A stretch of 64,000 bases of DNA from Staphylococcus sp. NAM3COL9 (GCF_001431205.1 NZ_LGPC01000011.1:527596-591595), one strand, 5' to 3'. Shown: positions 19,965-31,559, counted from the stretch's first letter. Program-made: numbers and translations. Notes: a model not told the origin generated them from the letters alone.

Positions 19965-20225
19965 TTATGAAGGATCAACTTGTTTTATAGCAGGTTTTTC
20001 TAACGTAATTTCAGTACCATTGCCATTTAAAGTTAATACTACTGTAGTTTCATCTACTGCACGAACAGTACCTTTGATACCACCGATTGTAGTTACATGT
20101 TGGCCAGAGCTTACTTGGCTAATCATTTGACGATGCTCTTTCGCTTTTTTCTGTTGTGGTCTGATTAAGAAAAACCACATTAATGCTAATAATAAAATTG
20201 GTAATATTAATGAAGTAAATTGCAT
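19965..20225 (-). CDS. yajC: YajC, Sec translocase auxiliary subunit
   Basis: 86 residues. One N-terminal membrane segment (about 3-20) followed by FLIRPQQKKAKEHRQM and a small soluble domain containing GIKGTVRAVDETTVVL. This is the standard YajC plan. YajC binds SecDF; the two genes are near neighbours here but separated by a terminator. It is the last gene of the ruvA-ruvB-queA-tgt-yajC cluster, 18 bp after tgt. Confidence 0.95.
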   Translation of the reverse strand: MQFTSLILPILLLALMWFFLIRPQQKKAKEHRQMISQVSSGQHVTTIGGIKGTVRAVDETTVVLTLNGNGTEITLEKPAIKQVDPS

Positions 20226-20243
20226 TATTTTATTTCTCCCTTT

Positions 20244-22429
<2,186 letters not shown>

Positions 22430-22431
22430 AC

Positions 22432-23433
22432 TTATTCCTTCTTTCCATTCTTGCTAAAATGTTCAAATGCATAAGGAGTCGCTTTCCGTCCTCTTGGCGT
22501 ACGCTCAATAAATCCTTTTTGAATTAAAAAGGGTTCATATACGTCTTCAATTGTAATACGTTCCTCACCAATAGAAACAGCAATCGTATCTAAACCAACA
22601 GGTCCACCTTTATACTGCTTCAATATACAATTCATCATTTTATGATCAATGTAATCTAGCCCTTCATCATCTACTTGTAATAACTGCAGAGATTGCTTTG
22701 TAGTATCTATGTTAATTGATTCATCTTCCTTCACTTGTTGAAAATCACGTACACGCTTTAACAAACGATTAGCAACCCTTGGCGTACCTCGACTACGTTT
22801 AGCCAGTTCTGTGGCACTTTCTTCATCGATAGACGTACCTAATACTTCTGCAGTACGCACAATGATTTCTTCTAATTCTGGCTCTTCATAATACTCTAAT
22901 CTGAGATGAACACCAAATCTATCACGTAAAGGAGCTGTTAAACTACCGGCTCTTGTAGTAGCACCTATTAAAGTAAATGGTGGCAAATCTATACGAATAC
23001 TTCTCGCTTCTTCTCCTTTACCAATAACGATATCCAAGAAAAAATCTTCCATTGCGGGATATAATACTTCTTCAACAACACTACTTAGCCTGTGAATTTC
23101 ATCAATAAATAAAACGTCTCCTGGTTGTAAACTAGAAAGAATCGCAGCTAAATCACCCGGTCGTTCTACAGATGGTCCAGAAATCGTTCTAATATTTACT
23201 TCCATTTCATTCGCAATGATATTAGACAAAGTCGTCTTACCTAATCCGGGGGGACCAAATAATAGGACATGATCTAACGGTTCTTGTCTCATTTTAGCTG
23301 CTTTAATAAATACTTCTAAATTCGATTTAATCGCTGATTGTCCAATATATTGACGTAACCTTGTTGGTCGTAAAGAAAGTTCAAATGAAGTTTCCTCTTC
23401 ATGTACTGATTGGTCTACCATTCTATCATCCAT
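22432..23433 (-). CDS. ruvB: Holliday junction branch-migration ATPase RuvB
   Basis: 333 residues. AAA+ motor: Walker [14 protein letters not shown] (about residues 59-67), Walker [11 protein letters not shown], sensor [18 protein letters not shown], arginine-finger and a C-terminal winged helix ([10 protein letters not shown]). With RuvA it drives branch migration; RuvC is absent in Firmicutes, where RecU resolves junctions. Lies 31 bp downstream of ruvA. Confidence 0.98.
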   Translation of the reverse strand: MDDRMVDQSVHEEETSFELSLRPTRLRQYIGQSAIKSNLEVFIKAAKMRQEPLDHVLLFGPPGLGKTTLSNIIANEMEVNIRTISGPSVERPGDLAAILSSLQPGDVLFIDEIHRLSSVVEEVLYPAMEDFFLDIVIGKGEEARSIRIDLPPFTLIGATTRAGSLTAPLRDRFGVHLRLEYYEEPELEEIIVRTAEVLGTSIDEESATELAKRSRGTPRVANRLLKRVRDFQQVKEDESINIDTTKQSLQLLQVDDEGLDYIDHKMMNCILKQYKGGPVGLDTIAVSIGEERITIEDVYEPFLIQKGFIERTPRGRKATPYAFEHFSKNGKKE

Positions 23434-23464
23434 TACATTCCCCCCTTTTTAAATATAGTAATAT

Positions 23465-24067
23465 TTATGATATAAGTAATTGTAATCCTCTTTTAACTGC
23501 ATCATCTACAGACTCAAATGATTCTTTAGTTAATGTTTTTTCGACTTTAGTTAATTCACGTTTAGAATAACCTAATGCTTCTAGTGCTAGCATTGCTTCT
23601 TTAACAATTGCAGTTGCACCATTACTATCAATTCCCATGTTTAATAGTTGACTGCTATCTACTTCGTTAATCTGTACTTTGCCTTTAAGATCCAATACAA
23701 TTTGACGCGCAGTTTTTTTACCTATACCAGGAAACTGTGTTAAGTAAGCATCATTTTCATTCTCTATGGCAATTTTGACGTCATTCGGAGAACTACTTGC
23801 TAAAATTGCTAATGCAGATTTCGGACCAATGCCAGTTACTTTTATCAAGCTTAAAAACATATCTTTTTCTTCTTGATTTATAAAGCCATAGAGCAACTGT
23901 GCATCTTCTCTTACGATAAGCGAAGTGTGAATCACGACTTCTTGCTCCATGTGCTTTTGAAAACGATAAGAATTAGGTGTTTGAATCTCGTATCCTACGC
24001 CTGATGATTCAACTACCACGTGCGTAGGATTTAATACTGTTAATGTGCCTTTAATATATGCGTACAC
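23465..24067 (-). CDS. ruvA: Holliday junction DNA helicase RuvA
   Basis: 200 residues. N-terminal OB fold beginning [10 protein letters not shown], two helix-hairpin-helix motifs ([13 protein letters not shown] and [13 protein letters not shown]) and a small C-terminal domain that contacts RuvB. It binds four-way junctions as a tetramer. First of the ruvAB pair, 12 bp after the ACT-domain gene. Confidence 0.97.
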   Translation of the reverse strand: MYAYIKGTLTVLNPTHVVVESSGVGYEIQTPNSYRFQKHMEQEVVIHTSLIVREDAQLLYGFINQEEKDMFLSLIKVTGIGPKSALAILASSSPNDVKIAIENENDAYLTQFPGIGKKTARQIVLDLKGKVQINEVDSSQLLNMGIDSNGATAIVKEAMLALEALGYSKRELTKVEKTLTKESFESVDDAVKRGLQLLIS

Positions 24068-24079
24068 GTATACACTTCC

Positions 24080-24544
24080 TTATATAGTCATACTAATTAA
24101 TTCAACTTTAGAAATGTGATCAATAATTCTTAGAGCTTCCACTACATCATCAATTTCCAAATCCGTACCCTTGGCATCTAAAGAAAGTGTGATTGTTGCT
24201 CTACCGTCCATTGGAATACTTTGGTGAATTGTTAATACAGATAAACGTAAACTAGATAATGTATTTAATACTTGTGCCAACATGCCTACGATATCATTAA
24301 CATACAATATTAATGTGAATTCTCTCGTTGATTCCATCTTTTCATCAATCGGAAATATAGTATCTCGATATTTATAAAATGCACTTCTAGATAAATCGAA
24401 CTGTTTGACTGCTTCAAATATGGACAATGACGGATCATTTTTTAATACATCTTTAATTTTTAAAGTTTTTACAACTGATTCTGGTAAAACATCTTCTCTA
24501 ATTAAATAAAACTTTTTATAGTCTTTTTTGTCCAAATTAAGCAC
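24080..24544 (-). CDS. ACT-domain protein, PheB-like (UPF0735 family)
   Basis: 154 residues. N-terminal helix-turn-helix-like part (SIFEAVKQFDLSRSAFYKYRDTIFP, written here only in outline: residues about 38-62) and a C-terminal ACT domain (about 72-150; LYVNDIVGMLAQVLNTL). In Bacillus the corresponding gene pheB follows obg. An amino acid ligand is likely from the ACT domain but unknown. It starts 2 bp after obgE and precedes ruvA, so it is in the obgE-ruvAB transcription unit. Confidence 0.88.
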   Translation of the reverse strand: MLNLDKKDYKKFYLIREDVLPESVVKTLKIKDVLKNDPSLSIFEAVKQFDLSRSAFYKYRDTIFPIDEKMESTREFTLILYVNDIVGMLAQVLNTLSSLRLSVLTIHQSIPMDGRATITLSLDAKGTDLEIDDVVEALRIIDHISKVELISMTI

Positions 24545-24546
24545 TC

Positions 24547-25842
24547 CTATTCAACAAATTCAAATTCTCCGCCAAGTATTCTTACGATATCACCATTTTC
24601 ACAACCGCGTGCTCTCAATGCCTCATCGATGCCCATTGAGCGCATTTGACGTGCGAACCTACGTACTGCTGGGTCGCTATTGAAGTCAGTCATCTTGAAC
24701 ATTCTTTCAATTGCTTTTCCACTTACAACGTATGCAGCATCATCATCTCTAGTAATTGTGAAATTGTCTTGACTAGGCGTATGTTTGTACAACACTCTGT
24801 TAACACCTAAGTCTTCTTCTTCTTCTTTACTAAAGTCAATGTCTTTTACCTCTTCTAATTTATCTGCAATTGCATATAAAAGTTCATCTATATGATCATG
24901 CATCACTGTAGATAAAGGAATAATATGAATACTATCATCATTCAATTCTTCTTTAAAAACTTCTAAGTTATCTTCAGCGTTTGGCATATCCATCTTATTT
25001 GCTACAACGATTTGAGGTCTCTCTTCTAAGCGATGTTCATAAGCACTTAATTCTTCATTAATTACTTTATAATCTTCGAATGGATCGCGACCTTCAGAGC
25101 CACTCATATCAATCATATGAACAATCACTTTTGTTCTCTCAACGTGTTTTAAAAATTGATGACCTAATCCTACACCTTCAGACGCACCTTCAATAAGACC
25201 AGGTAAATCTGCCATTACAAAACTTCTTTGATCTTGAGTAGAAACAACACCTAAGTTAGGTTTAATTGTAGTGAAATGATAAGCACCAATTTTCGGTTTT
25301 GCTTTAGATACTATTGAGAGCAAGGTAGATTTACCAACACTCGGGAAACCTACTAATCCTACATCGGCTAGTAATTTTAATTCTAACGTGACACCTATTT
25401 CTTCACCTGGTTCTCCATTTTCACTAAAATCAGGGGCAGGGTTTCTTGGAGAAGCGAAACGAGAGTTACCTCGGCCACCACGACCACCCTTTGCTACAGT
25501 TGCACGTTGACCATCTTCAACTAAATCTGCAACAACTTCTTCTGTTTTAACATTTTTAACAATTGTGCCTGGCGGTACTTTTAGAACTAAGTGATCTGCA
25601 TTTTTACCATGCATATTACTTGTTTGACCAGCGCCACCTCTATTAGCCTTGAAATGTGTTTGATATCTAAAGTCTAATAAAGTTCTTAATCCTTCATCAA
25701 CCTCAAATATAATTGACGCACCATTACCACCGTCGCCACCAGCTGGGCCACCAAATGGAATATATTTCTCTCTACGGTAGGCTGTTATACCATTACCGCC
25801 ATCACCTGCTTTAAGTGATATTTTAACTTGATCGACAAACAT
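24547..25842 (-). CDS. obgE: GTPase ObgE/CgtA
   Basis: 431 residues. N-terminal glycine-rich Obg domain (about 1-158; many GG pairs, [12 protein letters not shown]), central GTPase domain with [11 protein letters not shown] (G1, about 165-172), DLPGLIEGA (G3), NKMD (G4), and the Gram-positive-type C-terminal OCT domain. It binds the 50S subunit and ppGpp and couples ribosome assembly to growth state, linking it functionally with Rel in this window. It follows rpmA after a terminator. Confidence 0.97.
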   Translation of the reverse strand: MFVDQVKISLKAGDGGNGITAYRREKYIPFGGPAGGDGGNGASIIFEVDEGLRTLLDFRYQTHFKANRGGAGQTSNMHGKNADHLVLKVPPGTIVKNVKTEEVVADLVEDGQRATVAKGGRGGRGNSRFASPRNPAPDFSENGEPGEEIGVTLELKLLADVGLVGFPSVGKSTLLSIVSKAKPKIGAYHFTTIKPNLGVVSTQDQRSFVMADLPGLIEGASEGVGLGHQFLKHVERTKVIVHMIDMSGSEGRDPFEDYKVINEELSAYEHRLEERPQIVVANKMDMPNAEDNLEVFKEELNDDSIHIIPLSTVMHDHIDELLYAIADKLEEVKDIDFSKEEEEDLGVNRVLYKHTPSQDNFTITRDDDAAYVVSGKAIERMFKMTDFNSDPAVRRFARQMRSMGIDEALRARGCENGDIVRILGGEFEFVE

Positions 25843-25923
25843 GATTTCACCTCTTTTTCTAAAAACTTAATTTCTATATCTTTTATATTATATCATTATC
25901 TTGCCTACTAGAAAATAAAGACA

Positions 25924-25958
25924 AAAAATAAACACCAGAAGTCATAACTTCTGGTGTT
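25924..25958 (-). terminator. Terminator of rplU-prp-rpmA
   Basis: AACACCAGAAGT/ACTTCTGGTGTT arms around a short loop, followed on the minus strand by TATTTTTT. Confidence 0.88.
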
Positions 25959-25972
25959 AATGATAACAAAAA

Positions 25973-26257
25973 CTACTCAGCTGCTGCGTAAACAGAAACT
26001 TGTTTTTTGTCGCGACCTTTGCGTTCAAATTTAACAACGCCGTCGATTTTAGCGAATAATGTATCGTCGCCACCACGACCAACATTTTCACCAGGATAGA
26101 TTTTAGTACCGCGTTGGCGGAATAAAATTGAACCACCTGTAACGTGTTGACCATCAGCACGTTTCGCTCCTAAACGTTTTGACTCAGAGTCACGACCGTT
26201 TTTTGTAGAACTTATCCCTTTTTTAGATGAGAAGAATTGTAAGTTTAATTTTAACAT
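25973..26257 (-). CDS. rpmA: Ribosomal protein bL27 (with cleaved N-terminal extension)
   Basis: 94 residues. It starts [14 protein letters not shown]. In Firmicutes the first nine residues (through LQFF) are removed by the protease Prp to expose the tail that reaches the peptidyl-transferase centre; the cleavage motif is intact here. Core motifs [12 protein letters not shown] and [10 protein letters not shown] are normal. I chose the ATG at 26255-26257 (AGGTGCAACCC upstream); a start 15 nt earlier would overlap the end of prp. Confidence 0.97.
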   Translation of the reverse strand: MLKLNLQFFSSKKGISSTKNGRDSESKRLGAKRADGQHVTGGSILFRQRGTKIYPGENVGRGGDDTLFAKIDGVVKFERKGRDKKQVSVYAAAE

Positions 26258-26268
26258 TGGGTTGCACC

Positions 26269-26589
26269 TCACTTATAATTTAGTCTGATATTTTCTTTAT
26301 ATTCTTCTTCAATTGTTTGCAATGATACTAACATTGCCTGAAGAATTAATTGCGCTTTTTCATTTGTAGCATCGACACTTCTTACGTGGAAATGTCCACC
26401 GTCATCATTGTAATCAATGTCTGGTTTTTCGTTTGTTAATCCCATGATAGCATTAACGCTTCCGAAAATAACTGCGGATGCACCAGCACAAACTATATCA
26501 TGCCCGTATTCGCCATATTCTGCATGACCATCCATAATAACATCAGTTACTTGACCAGCTTTGTTCAATGTAACATCAACAGTAATCAT
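26269..26589 (-). CDS. prp: Prp, cysteine protease that processes L27
   Basis: 106 residues. The catalytic pair reported for S. aureus Prp is visible: His22 (in MDGHA) and Cys34 (in DIVCAGASA). Prp removes the N-terminal extension of L27, an essential maturation step in staphylococci. It sits between rplU and rpmA, 2 bp after rplU and 11 bp before rpmA, so protease and substrate are made together. Confidence 0.95.
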   Translation of the reverse strand: MITVDVTLNKAGQVTDVIMDGHAEYGEYGHDIVCAGASAVIFGSVNAIMGLTNEKPDIDYNDDGGHFHVRSVDATNEKAQLILQAMLVSLQTIEEEYKENIRLNYK

Positions 26590-26591
26590 AA

Positions 26592-26900
26592 TTAAGCGTT
26601 GATTTTGTCGATAGTTAATTTAGTGTAAGGTTGACGATGACCTTTTTTACGTTTTGAGTCTTTACGACGTCTGTAAGTGAATACAGTGATTTTTTTACCG
26701 CGTCCTTCTTTATTAGCAGTAGCAGTAACAGTAGCACCCTCAACTGTTGGCGCACCAACTTTAACTGAGTCTCCACCTACAAATAATACTTTGTCAAAAG
26801 TGAATGATTCACCTTCGTTTAAATTTAATTTTTCAACGAAGATTTCTTGTCCTTCTTCAACTTTTAATTGTTTTCCACCTGTTTCGATAATAGCAAACAT
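26592..26900 (-). CDS. rplU: Ribosomal protein bL21
   Basis: 102 residues, [17 protein letters not shown] start and the basic C-terminal [17 protein letters not shown] region. AGGAGGTG lies 7 nt before the ATG at 26898-26900; an ATG 9 nt upstream falls inside the ribosome site. First gene of rplU-prp-rpmA, preceded by an L21 leader. Confidence 0.97.
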   Translation of the reverse strand: MFAIIETGGKQLKVEEGQEIFVEKLNLNEGESFTFDKVLFVGGDSVKVGAPTVEGATVTATANKEGRGKKITVFTYRRRKDSKRKKGHRQPYTKLTIDKINA

Positions 26901-26904
26901 ACTT

Positions 26905-27005
26905 TGCACCTCCTATAATTTTAAGTCACGCCAAATACAGGTGACATAATTGTACTTGAACCTGAACCTGAGCGGTTGTATGTAGCTATGAACTACTCAA
27001 CTACT
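26905..27005 (-). promoter_or_regulatory. L21 leader (ribosomal protein autoregulatory element)
   Basis: The minus-strand sequence between mreD and rplU contains ACATACAACCGCTCAGG and, further on, CACCTGTATTTGGCGTGACT. These match the conserved parts of the Firmicute L21 leader, and the CAGGT/ACCTG segments can pair. It probably lets L21 repress its own operon. Confidence 0.75.
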
Positions 27006-27016
27006 GCATTTTAGCA

Positions 27017-27541
27017 TTAGGATTTCTTACTGTCAATCTTCAATTGCACTTTTCTTAAGAATTTCATTATAATCGGAAATAAAATTGTTAGTAAAATTAA
27101 ATTCAATATAAATGTGGGTATTAATCTAAATATCATAAAGTCTATAAACTCAAAATTTATAAGCCCTAAAATACTATACATAATTGCTGCATAAATTTCT
27201 AAGAAAACTGTACTAAGCAAAATAATGATAAACAGCATTGTATGATCTCTATAAAATGTTTTGAAGAAAAAGTCCATGATGACTACAAATAAAATATAAC
27301 CAAATAGGTATAAACCATAAAAACTGCCGAAATATAAATCTGTGATTAGACCTAATACTACCGATAAAACCATCGCTACACCAAAACTTCTATACACACT
27401 TAGCATCAAAATGTACATGATTGTTAAATGTGGCACGAAAATAATATCTTTGTCTCCTATTTGCATTGGTATAACGAGCCCAATAGCAGTATCAATATAA
27501 AACAATACAATACCAATAAGAAAGTAGTATAATGCACGCAT
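27017..27541 (-). CDS. mreD: Rod-shape-determining protein MreD
   Basis: 174 residues, five or six hydrophobic membrane segments, small and AT-rich as usual for MreD. It works with MreC in positioning peptidoglycan synthesis, although cocci lack MreB; no mreB is seen here. Its ATG overlaps the mreC stop by one base (TAATG), so it is coupled to mreC. Confidence 0.93.
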   Translation of the reverse strand: MRALYYFLIGIVLFYIDTAIGLVIPMQIGDKDIIFVPHLTIMYILMLSVYRSFGVAMVLSVVLGLITDLYFGSFYGLYLFGYILFVVIMDFFFKTFYRDHTMLFIIILLSTVFLEIYAAIMYSILGLINFEFIDFMIFRLIPTFILNLILLTILFPIIMKFLRKVQLKIDSKKS

Positions 27542-28392
27542 TAATTATCCCCGCTTTCATTATCTGGTATTGTTTTAGGGTCTCTTTTAGCAACATAGAC
27601 TTGGTTTAAGTCTGCTAAGTTTGCAGCTGTCTTCACTCTTACTTCTTTAGATAAACCATACTCATCATTTTCAACTTTAGATACTTCACCTATGTAAATA
27701 CTACTAGGAAGTTGATCTGCTAAGCCGCTCGTAACAACTTTATCTCCTTTTTTAACACCATCTTTATTATTTATATCTGTAATTACAAGTTCTTCATTCT
27801 TAGCATCATAATGATCTATTAAACCAAAAACATTTTTGCCATCATGTTGAATGTTTACAGACAATCGACTAGCACGTGTGTTCGTTGATATTAAATCTAC
27901 TTGAGACGAGAATTGATTCACTTTAGAGATACGGCCAACTAATCCTTCTGAAGTCATCACAGCCATATTATTTTCTATTCCGTCTTTCGAACCTTGGTTT
28001 ATAACCAATGTATTCATCCATTGATCAGGATTTCTAGATAATACTGTGCTAGAAATCGGTTCATATTTTGAAATATCTTCAATATCTAATTCTTTTTTGT
28101 AAGTTTTATTTTCTGTTTTCAGTCTTTCATTTTCAGATTCTAATTGCTTTACTTTACTATTTTGTTCTTCTGAACTATTTTTTGCAAAGAGATTACCGAT
28201 AGATCCTGTTACAAATTGTACAGGATAGCTGACTGCTTTTTGACCAAAAGCAACAGTATCTCCCACATACTGTTCTACTGGTGATTGCGTTTGTGAACGC
28301 AAAGATACACCAATTAAGGCTATAAACACAATGATTGCACACAGTATAACAATCAGTTTGTTGTTTTTAAAAAACTTTGACAACCTGAACAC
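27541..28392 (-). CDS. mreC: Rod-shape-determining protein MreC
   Basis: 283 residues. N-terminal membrane anchor (about 11-29), a coiled coil (about 75-103; SEEQNSKVKQLESENERL) and an extracellular beta domain with SRNPDQWMNTLVINQGSKDG-like signature and VVTSGL. Standard MreC layout. It heads the mreC-mreD pair. In spherical staphylococci its role is subtle. A 570-bp gap lies upstream. Confidence 0.95.
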   Translation of the reverse strand: MFRLSKFFKNNKLIVILCAIIVFIALIGVSLRSQTQSPVEQYVGDTVAFGQKAVSYPVQFVTGSIGNLFAKNSSEEQNSKVKQLESENERLKTENKTYKKELDIEDISKYEPISSTVLSRNPDQWMNTLVINQGSKDGIENNMAVMTSEGLVGRISKVNQFSSQVDLISTNTRASRLSVNIQHDGKNVFGLIDHYDAKNEELVITDINNKDGVKKGDKVVTSGLADQLPSSIYIGEVSKVENDEYGLSKEVRVKTAANLADLNQVYVAKRDPKTIPDNESGDN

Positions 28393-28962
28393 CTCTATTA
28401 ACCAACTATTTTATATTCTTATTATCATTTTATATCACTAGTGTTACGAAATAAAGCACGAACCCTGATATTACATAACAAAATTTATCCTTTGTTGAAT
28501 CAACAGTTTAACTAGATTAAGCGAATACGTTCTAAGGTTTGATTAAAATGTAATAAATTAAACGATACATTGTATTATAACAATACTTATAGTCATTAGT
28601 GTATTAAAAAGTGTTAGTTTTGCGAATCATAATTCAACATATTATTTTTTATTTAAAATTTAAACTTAAATACTGCTTGAATTCATGTTGTACAAGGTCA
28701 GCCAAAATGGCTAGAAAATGAAATACAAGAGATGAAGCTCTTGCATAAGAATTATTTGTCTTCCTAAATAAAGTAGTAATTCTTCAAAAGTTATATCCGG
28801 GCATCTTCAATTCAGTCACTGCCAAATAACGCTTGAGGCTAACGCATGTATTTATATCACAGACCCTTAATCTTTTTTTATTCTCTTATTTAAAATTGCG
28901 ATTGTATTAAAGTTTTCAAGGCATAAAAAAAACGCCTCTACTATAAGAGACGTGAACTTACT
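28393..28962. other. 570-bp gap with three stacked hairpins, possible unannotated RNA
   Basis: No credible reading frame. Three hairpins lie close together: AGCC/GGCT (28700-28712), CAAGAG/CTCTTG (28726-28743) and an 8-bp perfect stem AAGAATTA/TAATTCTT (28747-28784). GGCA/TGCC arms lie nearby (about 28804-28825). The block is less AT-rich than its surroundings. It does not match any riboswitch or housekeeping RNA that I know. A weak minus-strand TTGAAA and A/T-rich -10 lie near 28885-28917. No clear terminator follows on either strand. Confidence 0.35.
28925..28953 (-). terminator. Terminator of the 52-residue gene
   Basis: CGTCTCTTATAGTAGAGGCG hairpin followed on the minus strand by eight T, 10 nt after the stop codon. 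Confidence 0.88.
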
Positions 28963-29121
28963 TTAGTTATTTTCTTTTTCATCTGATTTTTTGTCGTCAG
29001 TTGATTTTTTAGCTTTTTTCTCATCTTCTTCATATAATGTTTCTTTTTTACGCCAACGTGCAAATAAATTTTGTGCTTTAGCTTGCTCAGCCATTTTCTT
29101 ATCTTTAGACTGTTCACTCAT
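28963..29121 (-). CDS. Small highly charged protein, 52 residues, unknown function
   Basis: It begins MSEQSKDKKMAEQAKAQN, has a short aromatic/basic patch (NLFARWRKKETLY) and ends in a Lys/Asp/Glu tail. No membrane segment. It sits between a 153-residue membrane-anchored protein and the structured gap, and ends at a strong terminator, which supports it being a real expressed gene. The ribosome site is weak (GGTGTCCAATT upstream). I do not recognise the family. Confidence 0.65.
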   Translation of the reverse strand: MSEQSKDKKMAEQAKAQNLFARWRKKETLYEEDEKKAKKSTDDKKSDEKENN

Positions 29122-29191
29122 AATTGGACACCAACCTTTAACGTTTTTACTTATCTAAGGCTAACGCATTTCACCCTATAATTCAAACGCA

Positions 29192-29650
29192 TTACTCGTA
29201 GTTAGATTGTGGTTGTAATTCAATATGCACTCCTAATTGATTTAAATCTTGTTCCATTTCAATTTCTGTCTTGTAAACACGAAGTGAATCTGAGCCAAAT
29301 TTATAGATAATAAACTCATCGCCACGTTGCCCAGCTAAGTATTCATCAGTGTAACCCATTCTTTCTAAACCTGAGACTGACATAAACTCTTTTTTATTAA
29401 TCCAATCAAACACATTTTTCGTTTGACTAAATGGTACATTATTAAGGATGTCATTATCTTCTACTGAATATCGTTTACCACCAGTCAAATTTTGTTGAGG
29501 TGCTTCATCATTCATAGATGGCTTATCATCATGTACTGGGTTCCATTCTTGGTCTTTTAAAAAAGGTGCATATTTTAATGCGAAAAGTACAATTGCTACA
29601 ATCGCTATGACAGCTATAATGTTTTTTACAATACTGAAAATAAACCGCAT
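29192..29650 (-). CDS. Membrane-anchored protein of unknown function, 152 residues
   Basis: One N-terminal membrane segment (about 5-28) followed by a soluble domain, predicted outside the cell. The soluble part begins KYAPFLKDQEWNP and holds KNVFDWINKKEF and a 'YIxKFGSDSLRVYKTEIEME' type stretch (about 118-137). I recall similar staphylococcal proteins as a domain of unknown function, but do not assign a number. GGAGGATGG precedes the start. The 52-residue gene follows by 70 bp and may be co-transcribed. Confidence 0.75.
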   Translation of the reverse strand: MRFIFSIVKNIIAVIAIVAIVLFALKYAPFLKDQEWNPVHDDKPSMNDEAPQQNLTGGKRYSVEDNDILNNVPFSQTKNVFDWINKKEFMSVSGLERMGYTDEYLAGQRGDEFIIYKFGSDSLRVYKTEIEMEQDLNQLGVHIELQPQSNYE

Positions 29651-29797
29651 GAACCATCCTCCTATTAAGTCACTCTATATTATAATTTTTCATTGTTAAA
29701 TTATCATCAGTCTCTAGAAGTATTTAAAATTTATCTATAGACTGATGCATACGCCCTATTTTCATAGTACAATGTTTTTAAAGGGAGTGAATACAGA

Positions 29798-29977
29798 ATG
29801 AGTATTTTATCTATAATCCTGCTTGCACTCTTAGTCATACTACTATTTAGAGTAGGTTTATCAATTTTAAGATTTATTATATATATTGGGATTATTGTGT
29901 TATGTATATATTTAGGTTACCAAGGTATTCTTTGGTTAATGGAGAATTTTAACACTTATTTCAATTTCATAAATTAA
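29798..29977 (+). CDS. Small membrane protein, 59 residues, unknown function
   Basis: It begins MSILSIILLALLVILLFRVG and has two hydrophobic segments (about 3-21 and 24-45) separated by a short SILR turn, with a short C-terminal tail NFNTYFNFIN. AAGGGAGTGA lies 8 nt before the ATG and a strong terminator follows 8 nt after the stop, so it is very probably a real gene. It is one of only four plus-strand genes in the window and stands alone. No signature of a known toxin family is evident, though size and shape would allow it. Confidence 0.75.
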   Translation: MSILSIILLALLVILLFRVGLSILRFIIYIGIIVLCIYLGYQGILWLMENFNTYFNFIN

Positions 29978-29984
29978 AATTTTA

Positions 29985-30021
29985 GCGCTTAAGGATTACG
30001 TTATCCATTAAGCGCATTTTT
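29985..30021 (+). terminator. Terminator of the 59-residue gene
   Basis: GCGCTTAA...GGAT / ATCC...TTAAGCGC arms followed by ATTTTTG on the plus strand. Confidence 0.85.
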
Positions 30022-30124
30022 GTGTTATTAAATTTAAAATTTCGATACCTTTATTTCAAATATGTAAAAAATATAAAGCACTACTAACAAAACTTAACAT
30101 ATACTAGAGAAACTTGTCATTTAC

Positions 30125-30430
30125 TTACTTTCCCACACCATTACTCAACACTTGATAAATATAATAACAACCACTTAATAACAGTGCCCATATTATCGAT
30201 ACTGCTATAGCACTCAATAAATAAACCCCAATTGAAGTTGATGTGTGATTAAATACAACGAATAATATAGTTGTAACAACAACTCCGATAACTGAAACAG
30301 CTATTGCAATACCTGTTCTTTTCAAATTAATTGCTCGGCGCTTTTTTGTAAGTTGCATGAGATACACTACAGGTAACAATAAACCGATTAATAAAATACT
30401 TCCCAATATATAATCCTCCTTATATAACAT
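30125..30430 (-). CDS. Integral membrane protein, 101 residues, unknown function
   Basis: Three predicted membrane segments (about 8-26, 40-61 and 68-94) with a Lys/Arg-rich loop TKKRRAINLKR between the first two. AAGGAGG precedes the ATG. No catalytic motif or family is recognised. It is single, with the 59-residue gene convergent on one side and the aldo/keto reductase gene downstream-facing on the other. Confidence 0.7.
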   Translation of the reverse strand: MLYKEDYILGSILLIGLLLPVVYLMQLTKKRRAINLKRTGIAIAVSVIGVVVTTILFVVFNHTSTSIGVYLLSAIAVSIIWALLLSGCYYIYQVLSNGVGK

Positions 30431-30499
30431 CTTGATTATACAATACCTAGAGGCATACCGGAAGATTAATGTGACTCATAAAATAAATCAGTCATATGT

Positions 30500-30534
30500 A
30501 AAAAGACATCCTTTCATTATCAGGATGTCTTTAA
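30500..30534 (-). terminator. Terminator of the aldo/keto reductase gene
   Basis: AAAGACATCC/GGATGTCTTT arms with a 10-nt loop and T-run on the minus strand. Confidence 0.87.
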
Positions 30535-30556
30535 TATATAATGTTAATTTAAATTC

Positions 30557-31405
30557 TTATACAAATTCTTCATATTCACGTGGGTTTTGACCTTCAACAC
30601 GACCGCTTTCGCCTTTATCTAAAGCGTCAATCTTATCTAAGTCTTCTTGATCTAAATCAAAATCAAGATAATTATAATTTTCTTGTTGATGTAGGTCATC
30701 ACTTGCTTTAACAATTGGAAATACATGATTTTGATTAACCCAGTTAATAATTACTTGGGCAGGTGTACGATCATATTTATCAGCAATACCTTTAATCGTA
30801 TCGTTCGTAAGAACGTCATTAATCTCACGTCCTAAAGGACTCCACGCTTCTGATAAAATACCTCTTTTGTCATTTTCTGCTATTAAATCTCTATTGTTGA
30901 AATACGGTTGTATCTCTATTTGATTTGTAGCGGGTGTAACTCCTGTTGCCTCAATAATTTCATCTAAATGTTCAGGCATAAAATTAGAAACACCAATCGT
31001 TTTAATTAAGCCATATTTCTGTGCATCAACTAATGCTTTCCAAGCTTCCACGTATTTACCTTGTTTGGGATTCGGCCAATGTATTAAATATTTGTCAAAA
31101 TAATCTAATCCAGTACGATAAAGTGATTCTTGAATTAGGTTTATAGCTTTATCATATTCATGTGCAGCACCTGGTAACTTAGCACTTACATAAATCTGTT
31201 CTCGAGGTATTGACGAACGACGAATTGCTTCGCCTACCATACCTTCATTATTATAATTAGTTGAAGTATCTATTAAGCTATAGCCCATATTAATTGCGTT
31301 TAGTAATTGATTAACACCTTTTCCACCTTGGATATTAACCGTTCCTAACCCTATATGAGGTAAAGTTGATCCATCATTTAAACGAAACTCATCATACATT
31401 GTCAT
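30557..31405 (-). CDS. Aldo/keto reductase
   Basis: 282 residues, NADPH-dependent TIM-barrel reductase. The catalytic tetrad is visible: Asp in LIDTSTNYNNE, Tyr in the same loop, Lys in YVSAKLPG and His in YLIHWPNP. Also GVSNF and the cofactor motif. It resembles the YvgN/YtbE type of Firmicutes, which reduces small aldehydes such as methylglyoxal; the real substrate is unknown. Monocistronic with its own terminator. Confidence 0.92.
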   Translation of the reverse strand: MTMYDEFRLNDGSTLPHIGLGTVNIQGGKGVNQLLNAINMGYSLIDTSTNYNNEGMVGEAIRRSSIPREQIYVSAKLPGAAHEYDKAINLIQESLYRTGLDYFDKYLIHWPNPKQGKYVEAWKALVDAQKYGLIKTIGVSNFMPEHLDEIIEATGVTPATNQIEIQPYFNNRDLIAENDKRGILSEAWSPLGREINDVLTNDTIKGIADKYDRTPAQVIINWVNQNHVFPIVKASDDLHQQENYNYLDFDLDQEDLDKIDALDKGESGRVEGQNPREYEEFV

Positions 31406-31559
31406 TAATAATCCTACCCTTCTTCCATATATTTAAAAATCAGAATAAATATGTTGTTTTTTAATCGTCACTTTCTTTTTCTACCCTTTTTACCGATTTA
31501 ATAATCTGCAAAAACATTCTTATTCTAAGTAAGTTTATAAATTCACTTAAAAGTAGTCT

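Noticed and set aside
25957..26160. A 67-codon minus-strand frame
   Set aside because: Out-of-frame shadow inside rpmA.
28690..28890. Considered as a known riboswitch, SRP RNA, tmRNA or RNase P RNA
   Set aside because: None of the conserved core blocks of those RNAs is present.
28836..29169. AGGCTAACGCAT occurs at 28836-28847 and 29158-29169
   Set aside because: An exact 12-bp repeat is suggestive, but one pair in an AT-biased 64-kb window is weak evidence; no flanking similarity.
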